64,000 nt of DNA from Namhaeicola sp039714555 (GTDB taxonomy: Bacteria > Bacteroidota > Bacteroidia > Flavobacteriales > Flavobacteriaceae), in NCBI GenBank assembly GCA_039714555.1, contig JBDLJB010000007.1, positions 44,628 through 108,627 on the forward strand, written 5' to 3'. A program made the position numbers and the translations under genes. The notes beneath the pieces are model-generated. The model was given only the letters and a program-made list of their open reading frames with translations. It was not told where the DNA came from and searched no databases. Below, piece by piece: positions 7,268 to 16,210 of the stretch (positions within the stretch are counted from its first letter, which is position 1; every line of letters starts with the position of its first letter).

Positions 7268-8737
7268 TTAATGTTTGTTTTTATTGATATTTTTTAAAAT
7301 CAAATGATTTAGATCATTTGAAATTTGAAATTTAATTATCAAGATAAAATATATGATACTAATTATGATTGATTTAATTGTAATATTTAGCAATGGATGA
7401 AAAGAGAAATTAATAAAATAAAATATAAAAAATAATCCAAAAATAATTGAGAATACTTTTAGCGTATTATTTGTAAATGGATGCATATTCAATTTTTTAT
7501 TGACATATATAATCTTTATTAGACTAAATATAAAAACTACGACTAAAGTTGCAATTGCTGCACCATCAATTCCCAACAATTCAATTAAATATCGATTCAA
7601 TACAATTACACTAAAAGCCATGGCAATAGAAAAATAAAAAAACATTCTATAATACTTAGAATTGGTTAAAATTGCACCATTTGTTCCTATGGTTAATTTT
7701 ATTAACTCTGAAAAAGAAATAATCAAAACAACCCATACTCCAACAGAATATTCCGGTTTATCAATTAATATATAAAGATCTTTTACATTTAAATTGATGA
7801 TCAAAAACAACAAACCACCTGCGATTAATAAATTAATAGCGCTTTTTTTATACAATACCTCCACTTCTTTATAATTATCATTATTCAATTCTTTTGCCGT
7901 TATTGGATTGATAATCTGCTGCATTGCTCTAGAAGGTATTCCAATGACTGATGCGATGTAAACCCCAACAGCATAATAAGCAACCTTGGCAATTTGTTCC
8001 ATTTGAGGAATCATAAATTTATCGATCTCTAATAAAATACTTCCGGCAGAACCGGCCAAAATAATATAAAAAGAAAAAGATAGAATTTCCTTAAAATTAT
8101 CAGGAATTGAAAAAGTCTTTAATTCCGGAAAATACAAACTCATTGCATAGAGTTTCATAATAATCATCCTGATTAAATATACCAATGCAACTGCATAAAT
8201 AAATTGTTCTTCGGTTAACCATCCAAAATATACGGCAAATAACAAAAAGGTAACACTTATTCTGGCAAATACTTCACGAATAAAGTTTCCGAAAACAGAT
8301 CTCATTTGCACCTTACTCCAGGCATAAAAAACCTCAAAATATCCCATGAAAATGGCAATAAAGAATATTAAATAAGTATATTTTTTAATAATTATATTTT
8401 CTTCTGACAGTAAACTTGCCATATAATCATAGAAAAATATACCTAAAATTGCCAATGGTATTATTATTAAAATTGGTAAAATTACTGCTGTTAATAAGAA
8501 ATTATCCCGATCCTTTTTTTTAGCATAAGAAGAAAAGAATTTAATAATTGTATGTTGCATTCCAAAAACCAAAAGAGGCATTAATATATTTGCTGTTGAC
8601 AACAAAAAAGTAATCAATCCATAGTAATCTTCCTGTAAAAAATGGGTATATAAAAACAATACATTTATTCCACCTATGGCGAAACCTATGAATAAAATAA
8701 ACGTATTTTTATATGTTTGATTTAAAACAATTCCCAT
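7268..8737 (-). CDS. Polysaccharide flippase (Wzx/MATE-like)
   Basis: 489 residues with about 12-14 transmembrane helices. It resembles lipopolysaccharide or O-antigen flippases of the MOP superfamily, which move undecaprenyl-linked sugars across the inner membrane. The N-terminus FIGFAIGGINVLFLYTHFL and the central basic loops are typical, and the C-terminal helices are strongly hydrophobic. No sugar-polymer genes lie nearby except manC 36 kb away. It sits 3 bases from the MATE gene, probably in one transcript. Confidence 0.75.
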   Translation of the reverse strand: MGIVLNQTYKNTFILFIGFAIGGINVLFLYTHFLQEDYYGLITFLLSTANILMPLLVFGMQHTIIKFFSSYAKKKDRDNFLLTAVILPILIIIPLAILGIFFYDYMASLLSEENIIIKKYTYLIFFIAIFMGYFEVFYAWSKVQMRSVFGNFIREVFARISVTFLLFAVYFGWLTEEQFIYAVALVYLIRMIIMKLYAMSLYFPELKTFSIPDNFKEILSFSFYIILAGSAGSILLEIDKFMIPQMEQIAKVAYYAVGVYIASVIGIPSRAMQQIINPITAKELNNDNYKEVEVLYKKSAINLLIAGGLLFLIINLNVKDLYILIDKPEYSVGVWVVLIISFSELIKLTIGTNGAILTNSKYYRMFFYFSIAMAFSVIVLNRYLIELLGIDGAAIATLVVVFIFSLIKIIYVNKKLNMHPFTNNTLKVFSIIFGLFFIFYFINFSFHPLLNITIKSIIISIIYFILIIKFQISNDLNHLILKNINKNKH

Positions 8738-8739
8738 GA

Positions 8740-10092
8740 TTACATAATGTTTTTCTCAATTAATTTTTTTGACAGATAATTAAACCGCATAAATAAAAAT
8801 ATAGCTGAAGCTGTTAAACCTGCAAATAAACCGATCCAAATTCCTTGAGATCCAAATCCTAAAACTTTTCCTAAGACAAAACTAATAGGAAACCCTACAA
8901 TCCAATAAGCTACAAAAGTCAAATAAGTTGGAATCTTTACATCTTGCAAACCTCTTAATGCTCCTAATACAACCACTTGCATACCATCCGATAATTGAAA
9001 TAAACCTGCTATTAAAAGTAATGAAGCTGCAGTGGTAATAACCGCATCATTATCAATATATAGAGAAGGAAGGAAGTTTCTAAACACAAAAAACAAAATA
9101 GCAAAAACAAATTCAATCATAAATACCTGTAAAAAGATTGAAAAACTTATTCTCCGCAGATCCACAAAATTATTTAATCCTTTTTGGTTTCCTACTCTTA
9201 TTGTTGCTGCTACACCTAAACCAACTGCAATCATAAATGTCATTGATGCCAGATTTAAAGCAATTTGATTTGAAGCCTGATCTATAGTTCCTAATGAACC
9301 TGCCAACCAGATAGCGGCAGTAAAAATTCCTATTTCAAACAACATTTGCATTGCAGTGGGAAAACCAATATCCATTATTTTATAAAAAACTTTTTTATGA
9401 ATTTCTCTTCCTTTTAAACGTTTAAAATAAGGTTTGAATTTTTCTTTTGAATTTAAGATCAAAATGATAAAGATCATCATAGCAAATCGGGAAAACAAAG
9501 TTCCTAATGCGGCTCCTCTAACTTCTAAACGAGGAAATATCCATATACCATAGATCAATATAAAATTTAGAACAACATTAACAACATTAGCTATTAAAGT
9601 TGCTTGCATACCATATTTTGTTTGTGATAAACCATCAGTAAATTGTTTAAAGGCTTGAAATATCATTAATGGAATCATTGAAAATGCAACGATCTTTAAA
9701 TAGGGTATTGCCAATTCTACAACCTCAGGTGGTTGGTCCATGTATTGTAGTAATGGGGTTGAAACCATTAGCATTAAAAACATAACAATTCCTAAAACTA
9801 TACATAGCAATAAACCATGTTGAAAATAATTCCTCCCTTTTTCTATATTATTTTCCCCATTAGCTTCTGCTATTAAAGGTGTGATTGCTAAAGAAAAACC
9901 TATCCCTAATGCAAAAGCAACAAAAACAAAACTATTGCCTAAAGATACCGCAGCCAGTGGTGCAGCTCCCAATCTTCCCACCATTATATTATCTGCAAAT
10001 CCTACAAAAATATGACCTAAATGACCTATCATAATAGGATAAGCCAGTTTTAAGTTATACTTAAATTCTTTTGTATAATTTTTAAAATTCAA
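8740..10092 (-). CDS. MATE-family efflux transporter
   Basis: 450 residues with 12 transmembrane helices. The MATE signatures are clear: LAYPIMIGHLGHIFVGFADN, IMVGRLGAAPLAAVSLGNS, and the repeated second-half pattern IGFPTAMQMLFEIGIFTAA. MATE proteins export cationic drugs or metabolites using Na+ or H+ gradients. It is the first gene of the minus-strand trio MATE-flippase-LysE, with 3-base spacings that suggest one operon. The ligand is not predictable. Confidence 0.88.
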   Translation of the reverse strand: MNFKNYTKEFKYNLKLAYPIMIGHLGHIFVGFADNIMVGRLGAAPLAAVSLGNSFVFVAFALGIGFSLAITPLIAEANGENNIEKGRNYFQHGLLLCIVLGIVMFLMLMVSTPLLQYMDQPPEVVELAIPYLKIVAFSMIPLMIFQAFKQFTDGLSQTKYGMQATLIANVVNVVLNFILIYGIWIFPRLEVRGAALGTLFSRFAMMIFIILILNSKEKFKPYFKRLKGREIHKKVFYKIMDIGFPTAMQMLFEIGIFTAAIWLAGSLGTIDQASNQIALNLASMTFMIAVGLGVAATIRVGNQKGLNNFVDLRRISFSIFLQVFMIEFVFAILFFVFRNFLPSLYIDNDAVITTAASLLLIAGLFQLSDGMQVVVLGALRGLQDVKIPTYLTFVAYWIVGFPISFVLGKVLGFGSQGIWIGLFAGLTASAIFLFMRFNYLSKKLIEKNIM

Positions 10093-10145
10093 AATACTTC
10101 AAATTATTATCAATTGATTTTCTAAAAAAATATTGATTAAAATAT

Positions 10146-10153
10146 TATATTTG
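10146..10153 (+). promoter_or_regulatory. -7 box upstream of the secreted Trp/His/Pro-rich protein gene
   Basis: TATATTTG lies 60 bases before the start. TTG triplets upstream are not at normal spacing. Confidence 0.35.
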
Positions 10154-10212
10154 TAATTAAGTAACTATTTTTTTAATCAATTGCCTCAACCAACATCTAA
10201 AATTTCAAAAAT

Positions 10213-11256
10213 ATGAAAACGCTTTCTTTAAAACTACTTTTTTTATCATTGTTTATTTATACAGGTCATATGTTTGCACAAGATGTAACAACTATTGAAG
10301 CTAAAAATAGTGACATAAGCGATAACCTTAATTTAGAAGCTGTTGCATCAATTTTTGGTGAATCAAAAGATTTAGAAGATTTTGAAAAAAAATTAAATGA
10401 TCCAAGTCTCCAAATCTCTAATCTAGACTTGAATAATGATGGTGAAGTTGATTATATTAGAGTGATGGAAACAGCCGAAGGAAATGTACATACTATATCT
10501 TTACAATCTATTATTGGTAAAGATCAATATCAAGAAGTTGCTACAATTGATGTTGTTAAAGACAAAAGCAATAACACTCAGGTTCAAGTAGTTGGTAATG
10601 TTGATATGTATGGTCCTAATTATTGTATAACACCTCATTATCCTGTTGTTCCTGTATTCTTTACTTTCTTTTGGATGGCTACCTATCGCCCATGGTATTC
10701 ACCCTGGTATTGGGGATACCATCCATTCTATTGGCATCCGTGGAGACCTTATCCTCCATATAGATATCACAGTAATGTGAATGTTCATATCAATGTGAAT
10801 AATAGATATACGCATAATAACGTAAGGATTAATAACAATAATATAAATATTAATAATAGGAATAACTCTTATTTTAACAAGCACCCAAATAATACTTTTA
10901 ACAAAAGAAATCCGGGGGTTACCAATAGATCTGAATTAAATAATAAAAGAAAAGCAACGGCTACTAGAGCAGCTAAAGATAGAGGTATCAACAATAAATC
11001 TGATTTACAAAGAGCAGCTAAAGATAGAGGTTATAAATCTACTGGCAGACCAGTAACAAAACCTAGCGGAAAGCCTGCAACAAAACCTAGTACAAGACCT
11101 ACATCAAAACCGACCACTAGGCCAACAACAAAACCCAGTTCAAGACCAAGCACAAGACCAAGCACAAGACCAAGCACAAGACCCAGTTCAAGACCGACTT
11201 CAAGACGTTCTAACACAAGGGCAGCTACCCCAAGAAGTTCTTATAGAAGACATTAA
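10213..11256 (+). CDS. Secreted low-complexity protein with an EF-hand-like loop
   Basis: 347 residues. Residues 1-23 form a signal peptide (ending GHMFAQ). A folded region follows, with DLNNDGEVD at 72-80, a Dx[DN]xDGxxD calcium-binding-type loop. Next comes a Trp/Tyr/His/Pro-rich stretch (WYSPWYWGYHPFYWHPWRPY), then an Asn-rich segment, two copies of an AAKDRG-type unit (RAAKDRGINNKSDLQ), and a basic C-terminal tail of Arg-Pro-Ser/Thr repeats. Such proteins occur in Bacteroidota without a known role; cell-envelope or matrix attachment is only a guess. The reverse-strand frame over the tail is an artefact of the repeats. Confidence 0.8.
   Translation: MKTLSLKLLFLSLFIYTGHMFAQDVTTIEAKNSDISDNLNLEAVASIFGESKDLEDFEKKLNDPSLQISNLDLNNDGEVDYIRVMETAEGNVHTISLQSIIGKDQYQEVATIDVVKDKSNNTQVQVVGNVDMYGPNYCITPHYPVVPVFFTFFWMATYRPWYSPWYWGYHPFYWHPWRPYPPYRYHSNVNVHINVNNRYTHNNVRINNNNININNRNNSYFNKHPNNTFNKRNPGVTNRSELNNKRKATATRAAKDRGINNKSDLQRAAKDRGYKSTGRPVTKPSGKPATKPSTRPTSKPTTRPTTKPSSRPSTRPSTRPSTRPSSRPTSRRSNTRAATPRSSYRRH
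11149..11184 (+). repeat. 12-bp coding repeat, three units
   Basis: AGCACAAGACCA occurs at 11149-11160 and 11161-11172, and with one change at 11173-11184. It encodes the repeated Ser-Thr-Arg-Pro units of the tail. Such arrays can change length by slippage. Confidence 0.9.
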
Positions 11257-11272
11257 TAATTAAATTATTTAT

Positions 11273-12088
11273 ATGAATATTGAAAGTATTTTTGCAGAAG
11301 CTACCAAATTAATTTTTGAATATGGACCAAAATTAATTGGAGCAATTATTGTTTGGATCATTGGTTCCATGATAATTAAAAGCATATCTAAAGCTTTAAA
11401 TAAGCTCATGGATAAACGTAATTTGGATGAATCTTTAAAACCTTTCCTAAGAAGTTTGGTAAGCATTTTATTAAAGATACTACTTGGAATAAGTGTTTTA
11501 GGTATGTTAGGCGTTGAAATGACATCTTTCATTGCCATATTAGGTGCAGCTGGTTTAGCTGTAGGTTTGGCATTATCAGGCACTTTACAAAACTTTGCCG
11601 GAGGCGTAATTATTTTACTCTTTAAACCTTTTAAAGTTGGTGATTTTATAGATGCCCAAGGGCATACTGGAACCGTTAGAGAAATCCAGATCTTTAATAC
11701 AATACTTACGGATCTGGATAATAAAACTATCATAATTCCTAATGGAGCTCTATCAACCAATTCAATGATAAACTATTCAACTGAGCCTATCAGAAGAGTA
11801 GATATTTCTGTTGGTATTGCCTATGGTGAAAATGTTGAAAAATCAAGAGAAGTACTAAATGAATTGGTTAAAAATGATAAGAGGGTTTTAACAGACCCTT
11901 TACCATTTATTGGTGTTACAGAATTGGCAGACAGTTCTGTAAATTTAACTTTTAGAATTTGGGCTAAAGCCGATGATTATTGGGATGTCTTTTTTGATAT
12001 GAATGAAAATGTTTACAATGCCTTTAATAAATCCGGTGTTCAAATACCTTTCCCACAAATGGATATTCATTTAAATAAAAATGAATAG
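11273..12088 (+). CDS. mscS: MscS-family mechanosensitive channel
   Basis: 271 residues, the small MscS type. Three N-terminal helices end in the glycine/alanine-rich pore helix AGLAVGLALSGTLQNFAGGV, followed by the beta domain with FKPFKVGDFI and VREIQIFNTILTDLDNKTII and by IPNGALSTNSMINYS. The C-terminal alpha/beta cage ends at IPFPQMDIHL. It opens on membrane tension to release solutes during hypo-osmotic shock. It lies 16 bases after the secreted repeat protein gene, so cotranscription is likely, and it ends at a bidirectional terminator. Confidence 0.93.
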   Translation: MNIESIFAEATKLIFEYGPKLIGAIIVWIIGSMIIKSISKALNKLMDKRNLDESLKPFLRSLVSILLKILLGISVLGMLGVEMTSFIAILGAAGLAVGLALSGTLQNFAGGVIILLFKPFKVGDFIDAQGHTGTVREIQIFNTILTDLDNKTIIIPNGALSTNSMINYSTEPIRRVDISVGIAYGENVEKSREVLNELVKNDKRVLTDPLPFIGVTELADSSVNLTFRIWAKADDYWDVFFDMNENVYNAFNKSGVQIPFPQMDIHLNKNE

Positions 12089-12115
12089 TATTTTATAATT
12101 AAACAAAGTAATAAA

Positions 12116-12138
12116 AAAGCAGCTTTTATAGCTGCTTT
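12116..12138. terminator. Bidirectional terminator, mscS / lhgO
   Basis: AAAGCAGCT 12116-12124 pairs with AGCTGCTTT 12130-12138 around a 5-base loop. It is flanked by A-rich sequence on the left and T-rich sequence on the right, so it can serve both convergent genes. Confidence 0.85.
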
Positions 12139-13404
12139 CTATTTTTCATAATAGCAACATTCACCTTGATCAGCATCCACATCATTTCTTGAAATATTTA
12201 CCTCAATTGTTTTTGCAATAATTTCATCTGCTATAGCCAAACAAGCAGTAGCAGCAGGTGAAGGTGCATTGATAACATGAATTGCCCCTTCATGGTTGAT
12301 TATTTTAAAATCATCAACCATATTTCCATAACCATCAATTGCTTGTGCCCTTACTCCAGATCGACTTGTTATCACATCGTTTTGTGTGATACTTGGCATC
12401 ATTTTGGACAATTCCTTAACGAATAAATTTTTTGAGAAAGCTCGTTTATATTCATCAATTCCCTTACGCCAAAACTTGAAGAATAACTTCCATGTACCTT
12501 TAAATCTGAGAGCTTGCATAGTATCTTTAAGATCAAAATCTGTTTTAGAATAACCTTCCCTTTTAAAAGTAAAAACAGCATTTGGCCCACACTCTACACC
12601 CCCATTGATCATTCGCGTAAAATGAACACCTAAAAAAGGAAATTTAGGATCAGGAACAGGATAAACCAAATTTTTAATTTTATGTTTTGCTTTGACATTT
12701 AATTCAAAATAATCTCCTCTAAATCCAACAATTTGCATATCGAGTTGAATATTGTCTTTTTTTGCCATTCTATCGGATTGCAATCCAGTACAAAAAATAA
12801 CTTTTTCGGCTTGAAAATTGCCTTGAGAAGTATGTAATATTTTATTTTTATTGTTTGTAGTAATATTGTTGACCTCACAAGAAGTGATCAATTTACTTTC
12901 AGGATTAATAGTCGACATCAATTCGGCAAATTTTTTGGCTACATCAACATAGTCAATAATACCGGCTACAGGAACAAAAACAGCTTTAACACCCTCAATA
13001 TAAGGTTCTTTAGCTTTAATTTCATCAGCATTCAAAAACCTGATTCCTTCAGTTTTATTTTCAATACCATTTTGGTAAATATTCTCCAGAACAGAAATTT
13101 CATTCTGATTTACAGCTACAATAATTTTTCCACATACATCATGTTTAATATTGTTTTCTTGAGCAAATTTCACCAATTGTTTCCGTCCGTTATTACAATT
13201 TTTTGCTTTAAAAGAACCGGGTTTATAATAAATTCCGGAATGTATTACACCGGAGTTTCTACCTGTTTGATGCAGGCCAATTGAAGACTCTTTTTCTAAT
13301 ACACCTATACTGGATAGTGGAAATTTCAACTGTAATTTATAGGCCGTTGCCAAACCTACAATACCAGCTCCAACAACAATAAAATCAAAGGTTTTGCTAT
13401 TCAT
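12139..13404 (-). CDS. lhgO: L-2-hydroxyglutarate oxidase/dehydrogenase
   Basis: 421-residue FAD-dependent oxidoreductase that oxidises L-2-hydroxyglutarate to 2-oxoglutarate. The N-terminal GAGIVGLATAY (GxGxxG at 12-17) binds FAD. TGRNSGVIHSGIYYKPGS and the C-terminal SRSGVRAQAIDGYGNMVDDF are characteristic of LhgO. The length matches the family. A Cys-Cys pair occurs near the C-terminus (GECCYYEK), of unknown meaning. Its product feeds the same pool as Icd. Confidence 0.9.
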   Translation of the reverse strand: MNSKTFDFIVVGAGIVGLATAYKLQLKFPLSSIGVLEKESSIGLHQTGRNSGVIHSGIYYKPGSFKAKNCNNGRKQLVKFAQENNIKHDVCGKIIVAVNQNEISVLENIYQNGIENKTEGIRFLNADEIKAKEPYIEGVKAVFVPVAGIIDYVDVAKKFAELMSTINPESKLITSCEVNNITTNNKNKILHTSQGNFQAEKVIFCTGLQSDRMAKKDNIQLDMQIVGFRGDYFELNVKAKHKIKNLVYPVPDPKFPFLGVHFTRMINGGVECGPNAVFTFKREGYSKTDFDLKDTMQALRFKGTWKLFFKFWRKGIDEYKRAFSKNLFVKELSKMMPSITQNDVITSRSGVRAQAIDGYGNMVDDFKIINHEGAIHVINAPSPAATACLAIADEIIAKTIEVNISRNDVDADQGECCYYEK

Positions 13405-13443
13405 AGTAAATTGGATTTTAATATGATATGATCAAAATATAAA

Positions 13444-14748
13444 TCAATTTTTAAAACTCGGTTTTTTAACAAAAAATAAAACAATAAAACTTGAAAAAAA
13501 GAATAGTGACAATAATAGTATTGACATTTTCATAGATTCTGTAATCGCAACAACAATTCCGAAAATAAAAGTTCCCCAAACGATTGCTAATTTTTCTGTT
13601 ACATCAAAAAAACTAAAATAAGTAGTCGTATCTTGAGTTCCTTCAGGCAATAGCTTTGAGTAAGTTGATCTTGACAATGTTTGTATCGCTCCTAAAACCA
13701 AACCTATCAAACCTCCTAATAAATAAAATTTTAAATAAACATCCGGATCATCTTTATCTAACAAATAAGCGCTATAACTAGCTATTCCCCATATTAATAT
13801 AGTGATTTTTAAAGTTGTTATATTTCCTATTTTATCAGATAATTTTGAAAATAAAAATGATCCTACTATACCTACCAATTGAATTACAATAATAGTTATG
13901 ATCAAATTACTTGTTGGTATTCCAATTTCGGTTTTTCCAAATATTGTCGATAAAAGTATAATGGTTTGAACACCAATACTATACAAAAAATATGCAGTTA
14001 AAAAATTAAATAGAACAGGAAGGTCCTTCAACTCTTTTAAAACTTTTTTCAACTCTAAATAACCATTGAATATATAGCTTTTATCAGGTTTTTTATTATA
14101 AACATTAGATGGTAAATATTTAAAAGTATATTGTGCAAAACCAATCCACCAAATCCCTACTGATAAAAATGAAATTCGAGCTGGTAAAGTTTCATCAACA
14201 ATACCATACCATTCAGGTTTTAAAACCATGCTCAAATTGAATATTAGTAATATAACAGATCCTATATAGCCATAAATAAAACCTCTTGCACTAACTTTAT
14301 TTTGCTGATCATAATAAGCAATTTCAGGTAAATAGGCATTGTAAAAAACCAAACTGCCCCAAAATCCTATACTTGCCAAAATAGAGAACAAAATACCAAC
14401 CCACAAAGTATCAATTCCTTTAAAAAAATATAAAGACATCACAGAAAAAGATCCCAAATAACAAAAAAACTTCATATATGATTTTTTATTACCTACATAA
14501 TCAGCAATTCCAGAAAGTAAGGGTGACATGAAAGCTACTACCAAAAAAGAAAACGATAATGCGTAGGTATATAACGAAGTATTGTTAAATTGCATTCCAA
14601 AAAAAGTAACCATTCCACTATCAGTATTGGTTACAGTTTCATAATAAATAGGAAAAACAGCTGTACTTATTACCAATGAATAGACAGAATTTGCCCAATC
14701 ATAAAATGCCCAGCTGTTGATTAATTTTTTATTACCTTTTTCAAGCAT
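13444..14748 (-). CDS. MFS transporter, UMF1/Atg22-like
   Basis: 434 residues with about 12 transmembrane helices. The start KKLINSWAFYDWANSVYS is the signature of the UMF1 family, major-facilitator proteins related to yeast Atg22 and thought to move amino acids or other small solutes. The ATG at 14748 (MLEKGNKK) is preferred; an extension to 14778 adds ten residues before the conserved start. It is divergent from the hydrolase gene. Confidence 0.85.
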   Translation of the reverse strand: MLEKGNKKLINSWAFYDWANSVYSLVISTAVFPIYYETVTNTDSGMVTFFGMQFNNTSLYTYALSFSFLVVAFMSPLLSGIADYVGNKKSYMKFFCYLGSFSVMSLYFFKGIDTLWVGILFSILASIGFWGSLVFYNAYLPEIAYYDQQNKVSARGFIYGYIGSVILLIFNLSMVLKPEWYGIVDETLPARISFLSVGIWWIGFAQYTFKYLPSNVYNKKPDKSYIFNGYLELKKVLKELKDLPVLFNFLTAYFLYSIGVQTIILLSTIFGKTEIGIPTSNLIITIIVIQLVGIVGSFLFSKLSDKIGNITTLKITILIWGIASYSAYLLDKDDPDVYLKFYLLGGLIGLVLGAIQTLSRSTYSKLLPEGTQDTTTYFSFFDVTEKLAIVWGTFIFGIVVAITESMKMSILLLSLFFFSSFIVLFFVKKPSFKN

Positions 14749-14815
14749 TAAAAAAAATAAATAATTTTGATGGCACAATTTACTAATATTTTTAGAAATA
14801 CTTTCTCTTTAAACC

Positions 14816-15682
14816 ATGAATAAAATCAAAAAATCAAAGATTATAAATAATTCTTTTAAAATTCCGAATTCTCTTTTATATACGGGGAAAACATTACAAT
14901 TTTTATCAAAAAATCTAACGGTTAGATTTCTTGCTAAAATATTTGAAACACCTCCTAAGTTTAAAATACCTGAAAGAGAGATAATGATGCAGGAAAGTAC
15001 AAAAAATGAAACCCATCATATTCCTTCAATACAAAAAGATATTATGGTTTATACTTATGGATATTCTAAGAAAAAAGTTTTATTGTTACATGGCTGGTCA
15101 GGCAGAGGGACACAAATGCACCATTTAGCTGATAAAATCTTAGAAAATAGAATGATGGTTGTTACTTTAGATGCCCCAGCTCATGGCCTATCTTCCGGTA
15201 AAACAACAAATATGCTAGAATACCTTGAAACAATTGAATTTATTGAAAAAAAATATGGACCTTTTGATGCAGCAATAGGACATTCATGGGGAGGTATGAC
15301 ACTACTTAATGCAGCTGCTCGTAAAAGCAATATTAAAAAATTAGTCATTATTGGTGCTGATGACAAAATTTCAGATGTTATAAAATCATTTGTCAAAAAA
15401 TTTGAATTGAGTCCTATTTTAATTGATAAAATGATAAAGTATTACAATAAAAAATTAAAATTTGACATCAATAGTTTTTCATCAGGTAATGCCGCAAAAA
15501 AAATTAAAATTCCAACTTTTATAATTCATGATTCACAAGATAGATTTGTACCTGTAAGCAGTGCTTATAAAATTCGTCAAAATATTCACGATGGTTTGTT
15601 ACTAATCACAAACGGATTAGGTCATCATAAAATTTTTAAAGACAAAAAAGTTACTCAAAAGATCATAGAATTTATACAATAA
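14816..15682 (+). CDS. Alpha/beta hydrolase
   Basis: 288 residues. Catalytic features: oxyanion HGW at 92-94, nucleophile elbow GHSWGG at 155-160 (Ser157), Asp242 in HDSQDRFVP, and His270 in GLGHHK. The N-terminal ~70 residues are basic and not part of the core. The reaction is unknown, but an esterase or thioesterase is likely. The msrB start follows 3 bases after the stop, so the two are probably cotranscribed. Confidence 0.85.
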   Translation: MNKIKKSKIINNSFKIPNSLLYTGKTLQFLSKNLTVRFLAKIFETPPKFKIPEREIMMQESTKNETHHIPSIQKDIMVYTYGYSKKKVLLLHGWSGRGTQMHHLADKILENRMMVVTLDAPAHGLSSGKTTNMLEYLETIEFIEKKYGPFDAAIGHSWGGMTLLNAAARKSNIKKLVIIGADDKISDVIKSFVKKFELSPILIDKMIKYYNKKLKFDINSFSSGNAAKKIKIPTFIIHDSQDRFVPVSSAYKIRQNIHDGLLLITNGLGHHKIFKDKKVTQKIIEFIQ

Positions 15683-15685
15683 AAA

Positions 15686-16162
15686 ATGAAGAAATTACTT
15701 TTAACAGCAATTACAATTATATTTTACTTTAACAGTACTGCTCAAGATAAAACACCAACAAACATGCATAAAAAAGTGATTAAAACCGAAGAAGAATGGA
15801 AAGTAATTCTAACGCCAAAGCAATATAAAATTTTGCGTGAAAAAGGCACTGATATGCCTGGAAATTACGGCTATACAAATACTTTTGATAAAGGAACTTA
15901 TTTTTGTGCTGCCTGCAACTCCAAACTTTTCGAATCTAATACTAAATATGAATCACATTGTGGTTGGCCTAGTTTTGACGATGCTATTAAAGGTGCTGTA
16001 ATTTACAAGGATGACTTAAGTCATGGCATGGTCAGAACCGAAATATTATGCGCAAGTTGTGGAGGCCATTTAGGGCATATTTTTGACGATGGTCCAAAAG
16101 AAACTACCGGAAAACGATATTGTGTTAACAGTACCTCACTTATATTTAAAAAAGGTGAATAA
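15686..16162 (+). CDS. msrB: Peptide-methionine (R)-S-oxide reductase MsrB, exported
   Basis: 158 residues. Residues 1-20 look like a signal peptide, so this copy probably repairs oxidised methionine in periplasmic proteins. Zinc cysteines are C74, C77, C122 and C125 (CAAC, CASC). HCGWPSF lies at 91-97 and the catalytic Cys is C146 in RYCVNS. The last codons and the stop form the left arm of the following terminator. Confidence 0.93.
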   Translation: MKKLLLTAITIIFYFNSTAQDKTPTNMHKKVIKTEEEWKVILTPKQYKILREKGTDMPGNYGYTNTFDKGTYFCAACNSKLFESNTKYESHCGWPSFDDAIKGAVIYKDDLSHGMVRTEILCASCGGHLGHIFDDGPKETTGKRYCVNSTSLIFKKGE

Positions 16163-16185
16163 ATTATTGAATTCATTCACCTTTT
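16150..16185. terminator. Bidirectional terminator, msrB / yidC
   Basis: AAAAGGTGAAT 16150-16160 pairs with ATTCACCTTTT 16175-16185 (11 bp). The left arm includes the last msrB codons and the first base of the stop. The T-run is stronger on the minus strand, serving yidC. Confidence 0.8.
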
Positions 16186-16210
16186 AATTAAAGATATTGA
16201 TTTATCTATC

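Noticed and set aside
11031..11216. Reverse-strand open frame of Leu/Gly/Val repeats
   Set aside because: It is the antisense of the Arg-Pro-Ser/Thr repeat tail and has no independent gene signals.
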